DNA from: Pseudomonadota bacterium
GTDB lineage: Bacteria; Pseudomonadota; Alphaproteobacteria; Rhizobiales; Beijerinckiaceae
Length of the DNA stretch: 24,644 bases
Direction of reading: 5' to 3'
Assembly: GCA_023423995.1 (NCBI GenBank)
Contig: JAFAEL010000282.1
Span: 1-24,644 of the forward strand
Under the pieces are notes generated by a model. It was given only the letters and a program-made list of their open reading frames with translations, was not told where the DNA came from and ran no database searches. How positions within the stretch are numbered: position 1 is the stretch's first letter; every line of letters begins with the position of its first letter. Below, in pieces: positions 7,172 to 14,983 of the stretch. The position numbers and the translations under genes are program-made.

Positions 7172-9223
7172 TTACGCGACGGCGCTCGTCCCCGTACTCC
7201 CGCGCAGTGTAGAGGCAAGCGCCTCGAAGGTGAACGGCTTGAGGAGGAAGCCGTCGAACCCGGCGGTCTCGCTGTAGCGCTCCCGCTCGCCGATGATGCT
7301 GGCCGTGAGGGCCACGATACGGATGCGCTCGTCGCGGCCCATTGCGGTCTCCAACTCGCGGATGCGCCGGGTCACTTCCCCGCCGTCCATTCCGGGCATG
7401 CGCATGTCCATCAGGATGACGTCGTACGGCTCCCCGTCGCCCGCGAGCGCCGCCTCCGCATGGGAGAGAGCCTCCCTCCCATCTCGCGCCCAGTCCACGA
7501 AGGTGCCGAGCTTCTGCAGCGTCTTCATGGCGACGAGCGCGTTCACCTCGTTGTCCTCCGCCAGGAGGACGCGAAGCGGCGGCAGGGCGGGCGAAGGCGC
7601 CGGGAGAGGCGCGGCGCCCCTGTCGTGAAGCGGCTCCATGCCCGCCCCGGGGCGAAGCCGCTCGAAGAGCGAGCGTGCCCGGACGGGCTTGATCAGGAAG
7701 GCGTCGTAGCCGGCCGCATGCGGGGAGCCGAAATCCCGCCGCTCGAAGGGCGACAGCAACACGATCGTCCGGGTCACGCCGCTGTCCTTGGCGGCGCGCG
7801 CGAGTTCCTTCACGGCGGCCTCGCCGAGCGCCGCATCTGCAATTAGGACGTCAAAGCGGGCGGCCCGCATGATCGTGCCGGCCGTTGCCGGATCACGCGC
7901 CCGTGCCGTCTCTGCGCCGGCCTCCTGCAGGCGTCGCTCGAGACAGCGCGGCTCGTAGGGCGAGGGACCCACCACGAGCACCCGCAGGTCGCTCGCCGCG
8001 TCGCCCGGCAGGGCCTCGCATGCCACCGGCTCCAGGGGCAGCCGGACACGGAAGCTCGACCCGCGGCCCGGGATGCTGTCGACCTCGATCCGGCCGGCCA
8101 TCCCGTCGACGATCCGCCGCGTGATGGCGAGGCCGAGGCCGGTTCCCGCGCCGCGTGCCGCGGCGAGGCCGCCCTGGTCGAACTCCTCGAAGATCGTGCC
8201 GAGCCGGTCTGCGCCGATCCCCGGCCCGGTATCCTCGACCGCGAACACGATCTCCTCGCCGATGCCGCGCTCGACCTTGATGCATACTCCGCCCGCGTCC
8301 GTGAACTTCACCGCATTCCCGGCGAGATTGAACAGGACCTGCCGCAGCCGGTCCCGGTCCGACCGCACCATCCTGGGCACGTCGCGGGACACGAAGGAGG
8401 CGATCTCCGTGCCCTTGTCCTGGGCACGCGGCGCCAGGAGCTCGACCACGCCTTGAACGACGCTCTCCAACTCGAAAGGCTCGCGGACGAGATCGATCCG
8501 CCCGGCCTCGATTTTGGTGAAGTCCAGGATCTCCTCGATGAGCGACAGGAATGCCTCCGCCGATCCGCGCAGCGCCTGCACATAGGTGATCTGCTCGGGC
8601 TCGAGCTGGGTCTCGAGAAGGAGATCCGACATGCCCAGGATGCCGTTCAGGGGCGTGCGGAATTCGTGGCTCACGGTCGCCAGGAAGCGGGACTTCGCCT
8701 CGCTCGCCGCCTCGGCTTTGGTCCGGGCCTCCTCGAGGGCCGCCTCGGTCTCGATCCGGTCGGTGATCTCGCGGCCGCTGCGCAGCACGGACCTGCTGCC
8801 ATCCGGGCCGACGATGTCCGATTCCGCCCAGCTGAACCAGCGGGTCCCGCCTTCGGTCCGGATCGCCTCGTCCACTCGGCGGAGGCCATCCCCGACCTGC
8901 TCGGCCGGCCTGCGCTCGACGACGTCCAACTCGGTCAGCCGGGCATCGCCACCGCGCCGTCGCGTCCCGATTAGCTCCTCATAGGCGGCGTTCGTGAACG
9001 TGATCCGGCCACCCGGATCGCGCTGCACGATCGCGTCCGGCAGGATGTCCAGGATGGAGAGGGTCTCGGCCTGGATCTCCTCCGGGTCCGCCGGGGCATC
9101 CGTCCTGCCACGGGCGGAGCGGGTCAAGAGCCTGACGGCGATCAGAATTCCGGCCCCGAACGAGAACGCCGCGACCGAGAGCAGGAAGAGAAGGTCGCTC
9201 GCCTGGAGCGAAGGAAAGAACAT
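7172..9223 (-). CDS. Membrane-anchored hybrid histidine kinase with PAS and two receiver domains
   Basis: This 683-residue protein has one transmembrane segment (about 10-32), a PAS domain (about 52-155), a short coiled linker, HisKA with VSHEFRTPLN (phospho-accepting His186), and an HATPase_c domain with N-box NLAGNAVKFTD, DTGPGIG and GTGLGLAI. The first receiver-like domain (about 413-525) keeps an Asp at the phosphorylation position (Asp463) and Lys512, but the N-terminal acidic pair is replaced by GPSP, so it is probably degenerate. The second (about 549-675) is complete: Glu556/Asp557, Asp606 in ILMDMRMPGMDG, and Lys662. No HPt domain follows, so an external phosphotransfer protein is expected. 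The signal is unknown. It may share a transcript with olsB, 143 bases beyond its stop if the 7028 start is right. Confidence 0.93.
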   Translation of the reverse strand: MFFPSLQASDLLFLLSVAAFSFGAGILIAVRLLTRSARGRTDAPADPEEIQAETLSILDILPDAIVQRDPGGRITFTNAAYEELIGTRRRGGDARLTELDVVERRPAEQVGDGLRRVDEAIRTEGGTRWFSWAESDIVGPDGSRSVLRSGREITDRIETEAALEEARTKAEAASEAKSRFLATVSHEFRTPLNGILGMSDLLLETQLEPEQITYVQALRGSAEAFLSLIEEILDFTKIEAGRIDLVREPFELESVVQGVVELLAPRAQDKGTEIASFVSRDVPRMVRSDRDRLRQVLFNLAGNAVKFTDAGGVCIKVERGIGEEIVFAVEDTGPGIGADRLGTIFEEFDQGGLAAARGAGTGLGLAITRRIVDGMAGRIEVDSIPGRGSSFRVRLPLEPVACEALPGDAASDLRVLVVGPSPYEPRCLERRLQEAGAETARARDPATAGTIMRAARFDVLIADAALGEAAVKELARAAKDSGVTRTIVLLSPFERRDFGSPHAAGYDAFLIKPVRARSLFERLRPGAGMEPLHDRGAAPLPAPSPALPPLRVLLAEDNEVNALVAMKTLQKLGTFVDWARDGREALSHAEAALAGDGEPYDVILMDMRMPGMDGGEVTRRIRELETAMGRDERIRIVALTASIIGERERYSETAGFDGFLLKPFTFEALASTLRGSTGTSAVA

Positions 9224-9240
9224 CCGGACAGGAAACCCCG

Positions 9241-9272
9241 AGGATCCGGATGCAACATACGATCCGGGTCCT
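9241..9272. repeat. Inverted repeat in the leader of the hybrid kinase gene
   Basis: Eleven-base arms, AGGATCCGGAT (9241-9251) and ATCCGGGTCCT (9262-9272), pair with a single G-T mismatch class change around a ten-base loop. It lies 18 to 49 bases upstream of the kinase ATG on the minus strand, so it would form a hairpin in that mRNA leader or serve as an operator. No T-run follows it, so an ordinary terminator is unlikely. Confidence 0.6.
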
Positions 9273-9280
9273 CATGGGCC

Positions 9281-9310
9281 GTTGAGGAACATGCTTTGCC
9301 GTTCCTCAAC
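9281..9310. repeat. Perfect 10-bp inverted repeat downstream of livH
   Basis: GTTGAGGAAC (9281-9290) and GTTCCTCAAC (9301-9310) are exact reverse complements around the ten-base loop ATGCTTTGCC. It begins about 32 bases past the livH stop in the direction of livH transcription, a normal place for a terminator, but neither strand shows a following T-run. Possible roles are an RNA-stabilising or Rho-assisted 3' end for livH, or a regulator site for the kinase gene. Confidence 0.65.
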
Positions 9311-9342
9311 GAACTGCATCGACTTGGCGCCGCTTGCGGATG

Positions 9343-10299
9343 CTAGATCCGCTCGATGATCTTCTCGCCGAACAGTCCCTGGGGGCGGATCATCAGCACG
9401 GCCAGCGCGATGAAATAGGCGAGCCAGGACTCGATGCCTCCTCCGATGAGCGGACCCCAGTAGAACTCGCCGAGCTTCTCGCCGATGCCGATGATCAGCC
9501 CGCCCACGATGGCGCCCGGGATGGAGGTGAGCCCGCCGAGAATGAGAACCGGCAGGGCCTTGAGGGCGATCACCTGGAGGGCGAAGGAGACTTCCGAGCG
9601 GGCGCCCCACATGATGCCGGTGGCGAGCGCCACGATGCCGGCCGTGAACCAGACGACGACCCAGATCTGGTTGAGCGAGATGCCGACGGACAAAGCCGCC
9701 TTGTGGCTGTCCGCGACGGCCCGCAGAGCGCGGCCGATACGGGTTTTCTGGAAGAACACGGCCAGCGTCGCGACCGCGAGCGAGGCGATGATCGCGGCCG
9801 CGATGTCGATCTTCTGCAGCGACACGAGCCCGCCGAGGATCGGCAGGTCCACGGCGCCGCTCGGGAGGTAGAGCTGTTCGGTGATCATGCGGCGCGGATT
9901 GCCGCCGAAGATGATCTCGCCGAGCCCGATCAGCAGGTAGGTCAACCCGAACGTCGCCATGAACAGGATGATGTCGGGCTGGTTCACGAGCGGGCGCAGC
10001 ACGACGCGCTCGATGCCGACCGCCAGCACGAACATGACCCCGATCGTGATCGCCAGGGCCAGGAAGGCCGGCACGCCCTTCTCGGCCAAGCCGACGAGCG
10101 TCAGGGCCGAGAACACGACCATGATGCCCTGCGCGAAGTTGAACACGCCCGAGGCCTTGAAAATCAGCACGAAGCCGAGCGCGATCAGTGAATAGAGCAC
10201 GCCCGAGACGAGCCCCTCCCAGATTGTCTGGACCAGGAGATCGGGCGCCCCGCCCATCTGGACGAAGGGATCGACGAAGATCTTGTAGAGGAGGTCCAT
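9343..10299 (-). CDS. livH: Branched-chain amino acid ABC transporter permease, LivH type
   Basis: This 318-residue inner-membrane protein has about eight hydrophobic segments and the LivH-type landmarks GLVSGVLYSLIALGFVLIFK and GVFNFAQGIMVVFSAL near the N-terminus. Near residues 190-215 are KTRIGRALRAVADSHKAALSVGI, the cytoplasmic coupling loop that contacts the ATPase, and then GGLTSIPGAIVGGLIIG. It would form one half of the membrane channel for leucine-type amino acids or similar substrates. The ATG at 10299 has AGAGGG eight bases upstream (10308-10313), directly touching a hairpin of the intergenic element. It lies downstream of livG; the partner permease LivM is not in the window. The family is certain; the substrate is inferred. 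Confidence 0.93.
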   Translation of the reverse strand: MDLLYKIFVDPFVQMGGAPDLLVQTIWEGLVSGVLYSLIALGFVLIFKASGVFNFAQGIMVVFSALTLVGLAEKGVPAFLALAITIGVMFVLAVGIERVVLRPLVNQPDIILFMATFGLTYLLIGLGEIIFGGNPRRMITEQLYLPSGAVDLPILGGLVSLQKIDIAAAIIASLAVATLAVFFQKTRIGRALRAVADSHKAALSVGISLNQIWVVVWFTAGIVALATGIMWGARSEVSFALQVIALKALPVLILGGLTSIPGAIVGGLIIGIGEKLGEFYWGPLIGGGIESWLAYFIALAVLMIRPQGLFGEKIIERI

Positions 10300-10311
10300 C
10301 AGCGAAGCCCT

Positions 10312-10450
10312 CTTCTCCCCGTCGCAGATGGGGAGAAGTCGAGTCGCGCGGCAGCGGGATCGGATGAGGGGCTTGGCTCAGCGAGACACCCCTCACCCGG
10401 ACGGCCGCTGCCGCGGCCTGCTCGACCCCTCCCCGCTGGGCGGGGAGGGG
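10312..10450. repeat. Composite nested inverted-repeat element between livG and livH
   Basis: Almost the whole livG-livH gap is made of pairing arms. Outer hairpins are CTTCTCCCC/GGGGAGAAG (10312-10320 and 10330-10338) and CCCCTCCCCG/CGGGGAGGGG (10426-10435 and 10441-10450). Between them, three nested pairs close on one another: GTCGAG (10338-10343) with CTCGAC (10421-10426), CGCGGCAGCGG (10347-10357) with CCGCTGCCGCG (10405-10415), and TGAGGGG (10365-10371) with CCCCTCA (10389-10395). The fold would be a long interrupted stem flanked by two hairpins. Its style recalls dispersed intergenic palindromes of Rhizobiales (RIME-like mosaic elements). No T-runs mark it as a terminator. One end touches the livH ribosome binding site. 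Confidence 0.85.
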
Positions 10451-10468
10451 TAACGAACCACTGCCCAC

Positions 10469-11269
10469 TCAATGCGCGACCCCCAGATATGCGTCGATCA
10501 CCTTCGGGTCGCGCTTCACGTCCGCCGGGACGCCGTCGGCGATCTTGCGGCCGTATTCGAGCACGACCACGCGGTCGGAGAGCTCCATGACGACGCCCAT
10601 GTCGTGCTCGATGAGCGCGATCGTCGTGCCAAACTGGGCGTTCACGTCGAGGATGAAGCGGCACATGTCCTCCTTCTCCTCGAGGTTCATGCCGGCCATC
10701 GGTTCGTCCAGGAGCAGCACCTCGGGCTCCATGGCGAGCGCCCGGCCGAGCTCGACGCGCTTCTGCAGCCCGTAGGGGAGCTTCCCGACCGGGACCTTCC
10801 GGATCGCCTGGATCTCCAGAAAGTCGATGATGTTCTCGACGAACCGCCTGTGCTCGACCTCCTCGGCCATGGCCGGCCCGAAGCGCAGCGCCTGCCAGAG
10901 GAGGCCCCTGTGCATCTTCAGCGAGCGCCCCGTCATGATGTTGTCGAGCGTCGTCATGCCCTTGAACAGCGCGACGTTCTGGAAGGTGCGGGCGATGCCG
11001 CCGCGCGCGGCCGCGGACGGACGCATCCGGGGTCGGCGCTGCCCCTTGAAGGTGATCGCGCCCTCGGTCGGATGGTAGAAGCCGTTGATGCAGTTCAGCA
11101 TCGAGGTCTTGCCGGCGCCGTTCGGCCCGATGATGGCGCGGATCTCGCCCTTCTGGATGTCGAAGGATACATCCGTCAGCGCCTTCACGCCCCCGAAGGC
11201 GAGCGAGACATTCTCGACTGCGAGCAGAACCTCGCCCTTCACGATGAGCGGTCCGTCCGGGGCTCTCAC
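10469..11269 (-). CDS. livG: Branched-chain amino acid ABC transporter ATP-binding protein, LivG type
   Basis: This 266-residue ABC ATPase starts at a GTG overlapping the stop of the acyl-CoA synthetase gene (GTGA), so the two are translationally coupled. Walker A is GPNGAGKT (residues 48-55). The Q-loop region has ARTFQNVALF, the signature region is LPYGLQKRVELGRAL, and Walker B is EVLLLDEPMAGMN, followed by the switch His in ALIEHDMGVVMEL. The long insert before the signature and the C-terminal VIDAYLG are typical of LivG. It would power import through LivH. The reading frame stays open upstream of 11269, but that stretch only mirrors the synthetase gene. The usual second ATPase, LivF, is absent from the window. 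Confidence 0.94.
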   Translation of the reverse strand: MRAPDGPLIVKGEVLLAVENVSLAFGGVKALTDVSFDIQKGEIRAIIGPNGAGKTSMLNCINGFYHPTEGAITFKGQRRPRMRPSAAARGGIARTFQNVALFKGMTTLDNIMTGRSLKMHRGLLWQALRFGPAMAEEVEHRRFVENIIDFLEIQAIRKVPVGKLPYGLQKRVELGRALAMEPEVLLLDEPMAGMNLEEKEDMCRFILDVNAQFGTTIALIEHDMGVVMELSDRVVVLEYGRKIADGVPADVKRDPKVIDAYLGVAH

Positions 11270-13248
11270 GCCGCCTTCTCCAGTTCGCGCGCAGCCTCGG
11301 CCGGGGGGTGGATCATCATGTCCCTGATCGCGACCGTGCCGGCCAAGACGCCCTTGCGGCCGTCCTCGAAGGTGACTTCCGTGCGGATGCTCGCCTCGTG
11401 CGAGCCGTCGAACAGGCCCTGGATCAGCGGAGCGTAGCGTTCGGCGATGAAGCCGCGGCGGACTTTCTGGGTCCGGGTCAGCTCGCCGTCGTCGGCGTCG
11501 AGCTCCTTGGGCAGGATCAGGAAGCGGCGGATCTGCGCCCCCCCCATGCGGGGCTCCGCCGCGAGGGAGCGGTTCACCTCGTCCACATGCTCCGCCACCA
11601 TCGCGTAGACGCGGGGATGGGCGGCGAGCTCCTGGTAGGACGCATAGGTGACGTTGTTGCGCTCGGCCCACGACCCGACTGCCACGAGGTCGATGTTGAT
11701 GAAGCAGGCGACGTAGTCGCGCCCGTCCCCGAAGGCGACCGCCTCCTTGATGTTCGGGTAGAACTTCAGTTTGTTCTCGACGTATTTCGGCGGGAACAGC
11801 GCGCCATCCCGCATGCGGCCGACATCCTTGGCGCGGTCGATGATCTTCAGGTGCCCGCGCGCGTCGAAGAAGCCGGCATCGCCGGAGCGGACGAAGCCGT
11901 CCGGCGTCTTCGTTTCGGCCGTCTTGTCCGGGTCCTTGTAATAGGCCTGGAAGACGCCCGGCGAGCGGTAGAGGACCTCCCCGTTCTCGTCGATCCGGAT
12001 CTCCACCTCCGGGGCCGGGCGCCCGACCGTGTCGGCCAGGATCTCGCCGTCGGGCTGCATGGTCACGTAGACCGAGGCTTCCGTCTGCCCGTAGAGCTGC
12101 TTCAGGTTCACGCCGATCGAGCGGTAGAAGCGAAATATCTCCGGCCCGATCGCCTCGCCGGCCGTGTAGCCGACCTTGATCTTCGACAGGCCGAAGCGAT
12201 TGCGCAGCGGCGCATAGATGAGCCAGTCGCCGACCCGGTAGATCAACCGGTCCAGCAGCCCCACCCGCTCGCCATTCAGGATCGGCTCGCCCACCCTCCG
12301 GGCATGGTCGAGGAAATAGCGGAACATCCGCCGCTTGGGGGCGGAGGCATCCTCCATGCGGACCATCGTGAGGGTCAGCATGTTCTCGAAGACGCGCGGC
12401 GGCGCGAAGGCATAGGTGGTGCCGATCTCGCGCCGGTCGTCCACCACCGTGTCCGGGCTTTCGGGGCAGTTCACGCAGAGCCCCGTGATGATGGCCTGCG
12501 CGTAGGAGAAGATGTGGTCGCCGACCCAGGCGACCGGCAGGTAGGCGATGATCTCGTCGGTCTCGTCCAGCTTGTCGAAGGCCGAGCCGATCTCGCCCGC
12601 CAGCCGGACGTTGTCGAAGGTCAGCATCACGCCCTTAGGCCGGCCGGTCGTCCCCGACGTGTAGAGAATGATGGAAAGGTCCGAGCCCTTGGCCCGGGCG
12701 AGCGAGGCGTCGAGCTTCTCGCCCAGCTCAGGCAGCGTTTCGAGAAGGCGCCGCCCCTGCTCGACCGCATCGTCGATCGAGGTCAGGCGCGTGTGATCGT
12801 AGGTCCGGAGGCCCTTCTCCTCGTCGTAGAGGATGTGGTGCAGCTTCGGCAGCCGGTCGGCAACGGAGAGAAGCTTGTCGACCTGCTCCTGGTCCTGCGC
12901 GACCGCCAGCGTGACCTCGGCATGGTCGAGCACATAGGCCATCTCGTCGGCGACGGAATCCGCATAGACAGGCACCGGCACGGCGCCGAGCCATTGCGCA
13001 GCCGCGATGGCCCAGTAGAGTCGTGGCCGGTTCTGCCCGACGATCGCGACCTTGGAGCCGGGCTCCACGCCGAGCTTGTCGAGCCCCGCCGCGAAGGCGC
13101 GCACGATGTCGTGCACCTCCGCCCAGGTCCAGCTCTGCCAGATTCCCAGGTCCTTGTGGCGGAAGGCCGGCCGCGCGCCCCGAATGCGGGCATTGCGCAC
13201 GAGCAGCTTGGGGAACGTGTCCTCGGCGCCTTGCGCTGGAGCCGTCAC
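11266..13248 (-). CDS. AMP-forming long-chain acyl-CoA synthetase (FadD-like)
   Basis: The GTG at 13248 has GGGAGG six bases upstream, fixing a 660-residue protein; the frame extends ten codons further upstream to 13278 without support. It contains the AMP-binding P-loop YTSGTTGRPKGVM (about residue 196), VGYTAGEAIGPEIFRFYRSIG, LYGQTEAS (about 384), the hinge region RSGDAGFFDARGHLKIIDRAKD, and a C-terminal ELTRTQKVRR with a probable catalytic-type Lys. Such enzymes activate fatty or aromatic acids to acyl-CoA through an acyl-adenylate. In many alphaproteobacteria, synthetases of this group lead liv-type ABC operons, which suggests activation of an imported carboxylic acid, or a common substrate class. 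The exact substrate cannot be read from sequence. It couples to livG by a four-base overlap. Confidence 0.9.
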   Translation of the reverse strand: MTAPAQGAEDTFPKLLVRNARIRGARPAFRHKDLGIWQSWTWAEVHDIVRAFAAGLDKLGVEPGSKVAIVGQNRPRLYWAIAAAQWLGAVPVPVYADSVADEMAYVLDHAEVTLAVAQDQEQVDKLLSVADRLPKLHHILYDEEKGLRTYDHTRLTSIDDAVEQGRRLLETLPELGEKLDASLARAKGSDLSIILYTSGTTGRPKGVMLTFDNVRLAGEIGSAFDKLDETDEIIAYLPVAWVGDHIFSYAQAIITGLCVNCPESPDTVVDDRREIGTTYAFAPPRVFENMLTLTMVRMEDASAPKRRMFRYFLDHARRVGEPILNGERVGLLDRLIYRVGDWLIYAPLRNRFGLSKIKVGYTAGEAIGPEIFRFYRSIGVNLKQLYGQTEASVYVTMQPDGEILADTVGRPAPEVEIRIDENGEVLYRSPGVFQAYYKDPDKTAETKTPDGFVRSGDAGFFDARGHLKIIDRAKDVGRMRDGALFPPKYVENKLKFYPNIKEAVAFGDGRDYVACFINIDLVAVGSWAERNNVTYASYQELAAHPRVYAMVAEHVDEVNRSLAAEPRMGGAQIRRFLILPKELDADDGELTRTQKVRRGFIAERYAPLIQGLFDGSHEASIRTEVTFEDGRKGVLAGTVAIRDMMIHPPAEAARELEKAA

Positions 13249-13254
13249 CAGCAA

Positions 13255-13260
13255 CCTCCC
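13255..13260 (-). promoter_or_regulatory. Shine-Dalgarno fixing the acyl-CoA synthetase start
   Basis: On the minus strand GGGAGG lies six bases before the GTG at 13248. This favours that codon over the in-frame upstream start at 13278, which has no comparable site. Confidence 0.7.
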
Positions 13261-13358
13261 TGAGCTCCGGCGGAGCATCCACGGCCAAGCGCGGATTGGC
13301 TCCGCGTCTCAAGGCTTCAAGCCCGGCCAGAAGGAGTATGTCGCACGCGGATTCCCGG

Positions 13359-13384
13359 CCCGCAACGCGACGGAAGTCGCACGG
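13359..13384 (+). repeat. 26-bp direct repeat, left copy
   Basis: This 26-base sequence (beginning CCCGCAACGCGACGG) recurs exactly and in the same orientation at 16229-16254, on the far side of the membrane protein and UbiA genes. It contains a small hairpin GCGAC-GGAA-GTCGC (13367-13380). At this copy only, flanking bases extend the dyad with TTCCCG (13352-13357) and CGGGAA (13382-13387). It lies in the divergent gap between the synthetase gene and the membrane protein gene. It could be a scar of insertion, an attachment-type site or a copy of a dispersed genomic repeat. Confidence 0.85.
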
Positions 13385-13396
13385 GAACAGCGGCCG

Positions 13397-13410
13397 CGGG
13401 AGCGCTCCCG
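13397..13410. promoter_or_regulatory. 14-bp perfect palindrome in a divergent intergenic region
   Basis: CGGGAGCGCTCCCG is fully self-complementary and is followed by TTAACC. It lies 31 bases before the GTG of the membrane protein gene and about 150 bases upstream of the divergent synthetase start. That position suits an operator controlling either gene. No regulator is encoded beside it, so the role is a guess. Confidence 0.4.
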
Positions 13411-13440
13411 TTAACCATGCCCCCATAGGGTTCCTGGGCC

Positions 13441-14958
13441 GTGCCCGCCCTTCGCATACCGCCTTCCGCCGCTCTCGTGTTCCTGATGGCGACGCCGTTC
13501 GTCGCCTTCTGCCTCGGTTTCCTGCAACTCTCGATTGGCTTGCCGGCGGCTGCGCTTCTTGTGGCGGGCCTGCTTCTGGGGCGCGGATCCGCATGCAGCG
13601 AACCCGTCGACGGGCGGGCTCTCTTCGCCAGCATGATGATCGCGCTGGTCGGCTGCCTGCTCGGCGGCCAGGGGAGGATCGTCTACGCGCCCGACGATTG
13701 GGTCGTACGCGACGCAGTGCTTGCCGACCTCGTCCGGCTGCCCTGGCCGCCCGGGTACCTGCTCGAGAGCGGGGCCCTTGTGCTCCGCGCGCCCGTCGGC
13801 ATGTATCTCGTCCCCGCGCTGGTCGGGAAGGCCGCTGGATTGTGGGCTGCCCATTTGGCGCTTCTTCTCCAGAACACGGCGATTCTTGGCCTGCTGCTTT
13901 TTCGCATGGCCGGACGCCGGCCGGGGCTGCGTGACGTGCTCGTCGTCGCCCCGCTGTTCCTGCTGTTCAGCGGGGCCGACGTCGTGATCTTCCTCGCCAA
14001 AGCCGCCAAGGCGGCCACCGTCGGGGCACCTGCGCCCTGGCCGTGGCACCTGGAATACTGGAACGGATTGTTTCAGTATTCGTCGCACACGACCCAGCTC
14101 TTCTGGGTGCCGCATCATGCACTCGCCGGGTGGTTCGCGGCCGTCCTGCTCATTCGCTGGCGTGAGGGTGAGCTCGGTTCGCCGCAGGTGCTTTCGGGGT
14201 TGTGCCTCGCCTTCCTGTGGTCGCCGCTTGTCGTCGCGGGCGCAGTGCCGTTCGTCGTCATCGCGGCGGTGGCCGACCTCCGCGCCCGAAGGCTTTCCCT
14301 GCGGGCCATTCTTGGCACAGGGCTCGTCGGGGCCGCTACGCTCCCGGCGATGCTTTATCTCACGCTCGACAGCGGCACGGTCGAGCGTGAGCTGCTGATC
14401 TCGGATCCGGAGTTCGTCCCTACCTACTTGCTCTTCCTCATGGTCGAGCTTGCGCCCTTCTTCTGGCTCCTGGCCCGCTTCGGGAACCAGGCGTCGCGAA
14501 GCGAGATCGTGCTGATCGGCGGGCTCCTGCTCGCATTTCCGCTCTACAAGATCGGCTTCTCCAACGATTTCACGATGCGGGCATCCATCCCGGCGCTCGC
14601 GCTTCTGGCCATGGTGGTGATCGAGGGGGCTCGGGCTGCCACGCACGCCGGTCGCGGCGCGCTGGCGCCGTATGCGCTCGTGTTTGCCATCGGTGTCGCG
14701 ACGCCCACAATCGAGATCGCCCGCGCCGTGCTGTTCCCGCGCAATCCGCCGGCGGGCTGCGATCTCGTCTCGGCCTGGCGCTCGTCGAGCTTCGGTGGCT
14801 TCCCCATGTCGACCTATCTGGCCCCGGTTCGGCCAGAGACGGCGAGACTGCTCCGAGCGACCCGTGCGGAGGCGCCGGATTCAGGCGGGTGTCCAGAGGT
14901 CGGGAAGGCACGCAGCGCGATTGCGCCCTCGCCAACGACCGGTTCAACGTTTCGGTGA
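13441..14958 (+). CDS. Polytopic membrane protein, possible GT-C-type glycosyltransferase
   Basis: This 505-residue protein begins at GTG and shows about eleven or twelve hydrophobic segments up to residue about 430, then a polar tail. I do not recognise a named family. After the early hydrophobic segments comes a loop with YAPDDWVVRDAVLADLV (PDDW at 84-87), followed by LPWPPGYLLESG. An acidic pair in the first large external loop is what GT-C glycosyltransferases use for catalysis with polyprenyl-phosphate sugars, and later loops have HLEYWNGLFQYSSHTTQLFWVPHH, rich in aromatic and His residues. The next gene, 25 bases on, is a UbiA-family enzyme of the type linked to polyprenyl-phosphate pentose, which supports this idea. 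T- and C-ending leucine codons (CTT) appear more common than in neighbouring genes. GT-C function is a hypothesis. Confidence 0.75.
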   Translation: MPALRIPPSAALVFLMATPFVAFCLGFLQLSIGLPAAALLVAGLLLGRGSACSEPVDGRALFASMMIALVGCLLGGQGRIVYAPDDWVVRDAVLADLVRLPWPPGYLLESGALVLRAPVGMYLVPALVGKAAGLWAAHLALLLQNTAILGLLLFRMAGRRPGLRDVLVVAPLFLLFSGADVVIFLAKAAKAATVGAPAPWPWHLEYWNGLFQYSSHTTQLFWVPHHALAGWFAAVLLIRWREGELGSPQVLSGLCLAFLWSPLVVAGAVPFVVIAAVADLRARRLSLRAILGTGLVGAATLPAMLYLTLDSGTVERELLISDPEFVPTYLLFLMVELAPFFWLLARFGNQASRSEIVLIGGLLLAFPLYKIGFSNDFTMRASIPALALLAMVVIEGARAATHAGRGALAPYALVFAIGVATPTIEIARAVLFPRNPPAGCDLVSAWRSSSFGGFPMSTYLAPVRPETARLLRATRAEAPDSGGCPEVGKARSAIAPSPTTGSTFR

Positions 14959-14983
14959 CGCTTGTGCCGCAGGATCGAGGGTG

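Noticed and set aside
10426..10450. GC-rich 10-bp hairpin just after livG as an intrinsic terminator
   Set aside because: No T-run follows on either strand, and it is one arm of the larger nested repeat element, so it is described there.
11308..13263. 651-codon forward open frame antisense to the acyl-CoA synthetase
   Set aside because: The opposite strand has complete AMP-binding motifs. The forward product is charge-rich with no motif and is a codon-bias shadow.
13411..14646. 411-codon reverse open frame across the membrane protein gene
   Set aside because: The product is very rich in Arg, Glu, Gln and Asp, as expected for the antisense of a hydrophobic protein. The forward frame gives regular membrane segments.
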